From Bacteroidota bacterium (GTDB lineage: Bacteria > Bacteroidota > Bacteroidia > Chitinophagales > Chitinophagaceae), in assembly GCA_023391015.1 (NCBI GenBank), contig JAEWBT010000056.1, positions 1-11,884 of the forward strand: 11,884 nt of DNA, written 5' to 3'. The position numbers and the translations under genes were made by a program. Below are positions 10,606 to 11,884 of the stretch, in pieces. Every line of letters starts with the position of its first letter. Within the stretch, counting starts at the first letter, position 1. The notes beneath the pieces were generated by a model. That model was not told where the DNA came from and made no database searches. It saw only the letters and a list, made by a program, of their open reading frames with translations.

Positions 10606-11884
10606 ATGGATTCTCAGTTTGATGTTGTCGTTATTGGGGGCGGTCATGCAGGTTGCGAAGCAGCAATGGCTGCTTCGCAGTTGGGCTGCAAAACCCTTTT
10701 AATATCTCAAAACTTATATACTATTGGTCAGATGTCCTGCAATCCTGCTGTTGGTGGAATTGCTAAAGGACAAATTGTTCGGGAAATTGATGCACTTGGT
10801 GGATTTTCCGGAATTGTGACAGACAAATCATCTATCCAATTCCGGATGCTGAACCGTAGTAAAGGTCCTGGCATGTGGAGCCCGCGTGCACAGTGTGACA
10901 AAGCTCTTTTTGCTTCCACCTGGAGACAAGTACTTGAGTCTCAACCCAATCTTTTTCTTTGGCAAGATACTGTTACCGAAATTCTTGTTTCACGTGGAAC
11001 AATCACGGGAATTAAAACGGAATTTGGCGAAGATATTAAAGCAAAAAAAGTTATTGTAACTTCCGGAACTTTTCTCAATGGTGTTATCCATATCGGTCTG
11101 AAAAATTTTGGTGGTGGAAGGATTGGGGAACGGAAGGCAGTAGGCATTACCGAGTGCCTGGAGAGCTTTGGATTGAAGTCATCCCGATTAAAAACCGGCA
11201 CCCCTCCGCGGATTGATGGCCGTAGCCTTAATTATGAAGCTATGGAAATACAGGAAGGAGATACAGACCCACAAGCTTTTTCTTATGTTGAAAAATCTTA
11301 CTTAAATTCCGGAAATCAGCTTCACTGCTGGATCGCTTATACTTCCCCTGTTGTTCATGAAATTTTACAGGAAGGTTTTTCGCAGTCCCCCATGTATACC
11401 GGCGTGATAGAAGGCTCCGGACCGCGTTATTGCCCTAGTATTGAAGATAAAATCGGCCGTTTTGCCGATAAAACCCGTCATCAGCTATTTGTGGAGCCAG
11501 AAGGACGTAATACAACTGAGATTTATGTAAATGGGTTCAGCACCTCTCTGCCACTGGAAATTCAGAAAAAAGCCCTTCGACAAGTAGCAGGTTTCGAAAA
11601 TTGCCATTTTTTGAAGCCCGGTTATGCCATAGAATACGACTACTTCTTCCCGACGCAGCTCAGTCACAGCCTGGAAGCTAAAGCGGTATCCGGGCTTTAT
11701 CTCGCAGGACAAATCAACGGTACCACTGGATATGAAGAGGCGGCTTGTCAAGGACTGATGGCAGGAATCAACGCAGCCCTTTCTATAAAAAATCAAGCGC
11801 CGTTAAATTTGTCACGTGAAGAAGCCTATATCGGTGTGCTAATTGACGATTTGGTAAGCAAAGGCACCGACGAACCATACCGGA
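10606..11884 (+). CDS. mnmG: tRNA uridine-5-carboxymethylaminomethyl modification enzyme MnmG (3' partial)
   Basis: MnmG (GidA) is an FAD enzyme that, with the GTPase MnmE, installs the carboxymethylaminomethyl group on the wobble uridine of certain tRNAs. The 426 visible codons run off the right edge. Motifs: FAD-binding VVVIGGGHAGCEAAMAAS near residues 6-23, GQMSCNPAVGGIAKGQIVRE, RSKGPGMWSPRAQCDK, VTSGTFLNGVIHIG, LKTGTPPRIDGRS, the signature GPRYCPSIEDKIGRF, FVEPEGRNTTEIYVNG, and AGQINGTTGYEEAACQG. The last motif has Cys where most members have Ala. The full protein is usually about 620-630 residues, so roughly the C-terminal third, which includes the MnmE- and tRNA-binding region, is missing. 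The ATG at 10606 is placed directly before the Rossmann motif, as is usual. It carries three TTCCGGAA copies. No mnmE is seen. Confidence 0.95.
   Translation, partial: MDSQFDVVVIGGGHAGCEAAMAASQLGCKTLLISQNLYTIGQMSCNPAVGGIAKGQIVREIDALGGFSGIVTDKSSIQFRMLNRSKGPGMWSPRAQCDKALFASTWRQVLESQPNLFLWQDTVTEILVSRGTITGIKTEFGEDIKAKKVIVTSGTFLNGVIHIGLKNFGGGRIGERKAVGITECLESFGLKSSRLKTGTPPRIDGRSLNYEAMEIQEGDTDPQAFSYVEKSYLNSGNQLHCWIAYTSPVVHEILQEGFSQSPMYTGVIEGSGPRYCPSIEDKIGRFADKTRHQLFVEPEGRNTTEIYVNGFSTSLPLEIQKKALRQVAGFENCHFLKPGYAIEYDYFFPTQLSHSLEAKAVSGLYLAGQINGTTGYEEAACQGLMAGINAALSIKNQAPLNLSREEAYIGVLIDDLVSKGTDEPYR

Noticed and set aside
241..11314. TTTCCGGAAA as parS centromere sites
   Set aside because: The usual parS is a 16-bp palindrome (TGTTTCACGTGAAACA); this motif differs and is far too frequent in 12 kb.

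Overview
The window reads as chromosomal DNA of a Bacteroidota bacterium, most likely a member of the Chitinophagales/Chitinophagaceae. Reasons: a secreted protein with a C-terminal type IX secretion sorting domain, two Bacteroidota-typical families (DUF2480 and a probable DUF4421 outer-membrane barrel), a SurA/PpiD-type folding factor of the Bacteroidota layout, and several sites matching the Bacteroidota promoter -7 element TAnnTTTG. The genus assignment is inference only.

Layout. (1) 1-260: the Arg/Gly-rich 3' end of a plus-strand gene, then a strong hairpin that can terminate from both sides. (2) 291-7008: six minus-strand genes: DUF4421-like outer-membrane protein, endonuclease V (nfi), a secreted helical/TPR-like protein, an L,D-transpeptidase-fold (YkuD) protein, a DUF2480 protein and PpiD-like peptidylprolyl isomerase. 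Repeats lie between them: GTAG-footed REP-like palindromes that sit as terminators directly behind stop codons, a 41-bp tandem repeat, and a cluster of nested hairpins. (3) 7009-7556: a gene-free stretch with six perfect TTATCCACA DnaA boxes, six one-mismatch boxes and an AT-rich flank, the probable chromosomal origin (oriC). (4) 7557-11884: plus-strand genes nadA (quinolinate synthase), a large PA-domain T9SS cargo protein, and the 5' part of mnmG (gidA), a gene often found near bacterial origins.

All complete genes left of the origin run leftwards and all genes right of it run rightwards, so transcription is co-directional with two forks leaving 7180-7556. The neighbours do not form one pathway: the left arm is mostly envelope proteins (barrel, PPIase, L,D-transpeptidase-like protein, secreted TPR-like protein) plus a DNA repair nuclease, and the right arm holds NAD synthesis, a surface protein and tRNA modification.

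The two signals most worth attention are the oriC and a DNA-level motif: the 8-bp palindrome TTCCGGAA occurs 15 times in 11.9 kb (about 0.2 expected if bases were random), in genes and intergenic DNA alike, including twice inside the origin, but never inside the T9SS cargo gene. This resembles the highly iterated palindrome HIP1 of cyanobacteria in behaviour, though not in sequence.
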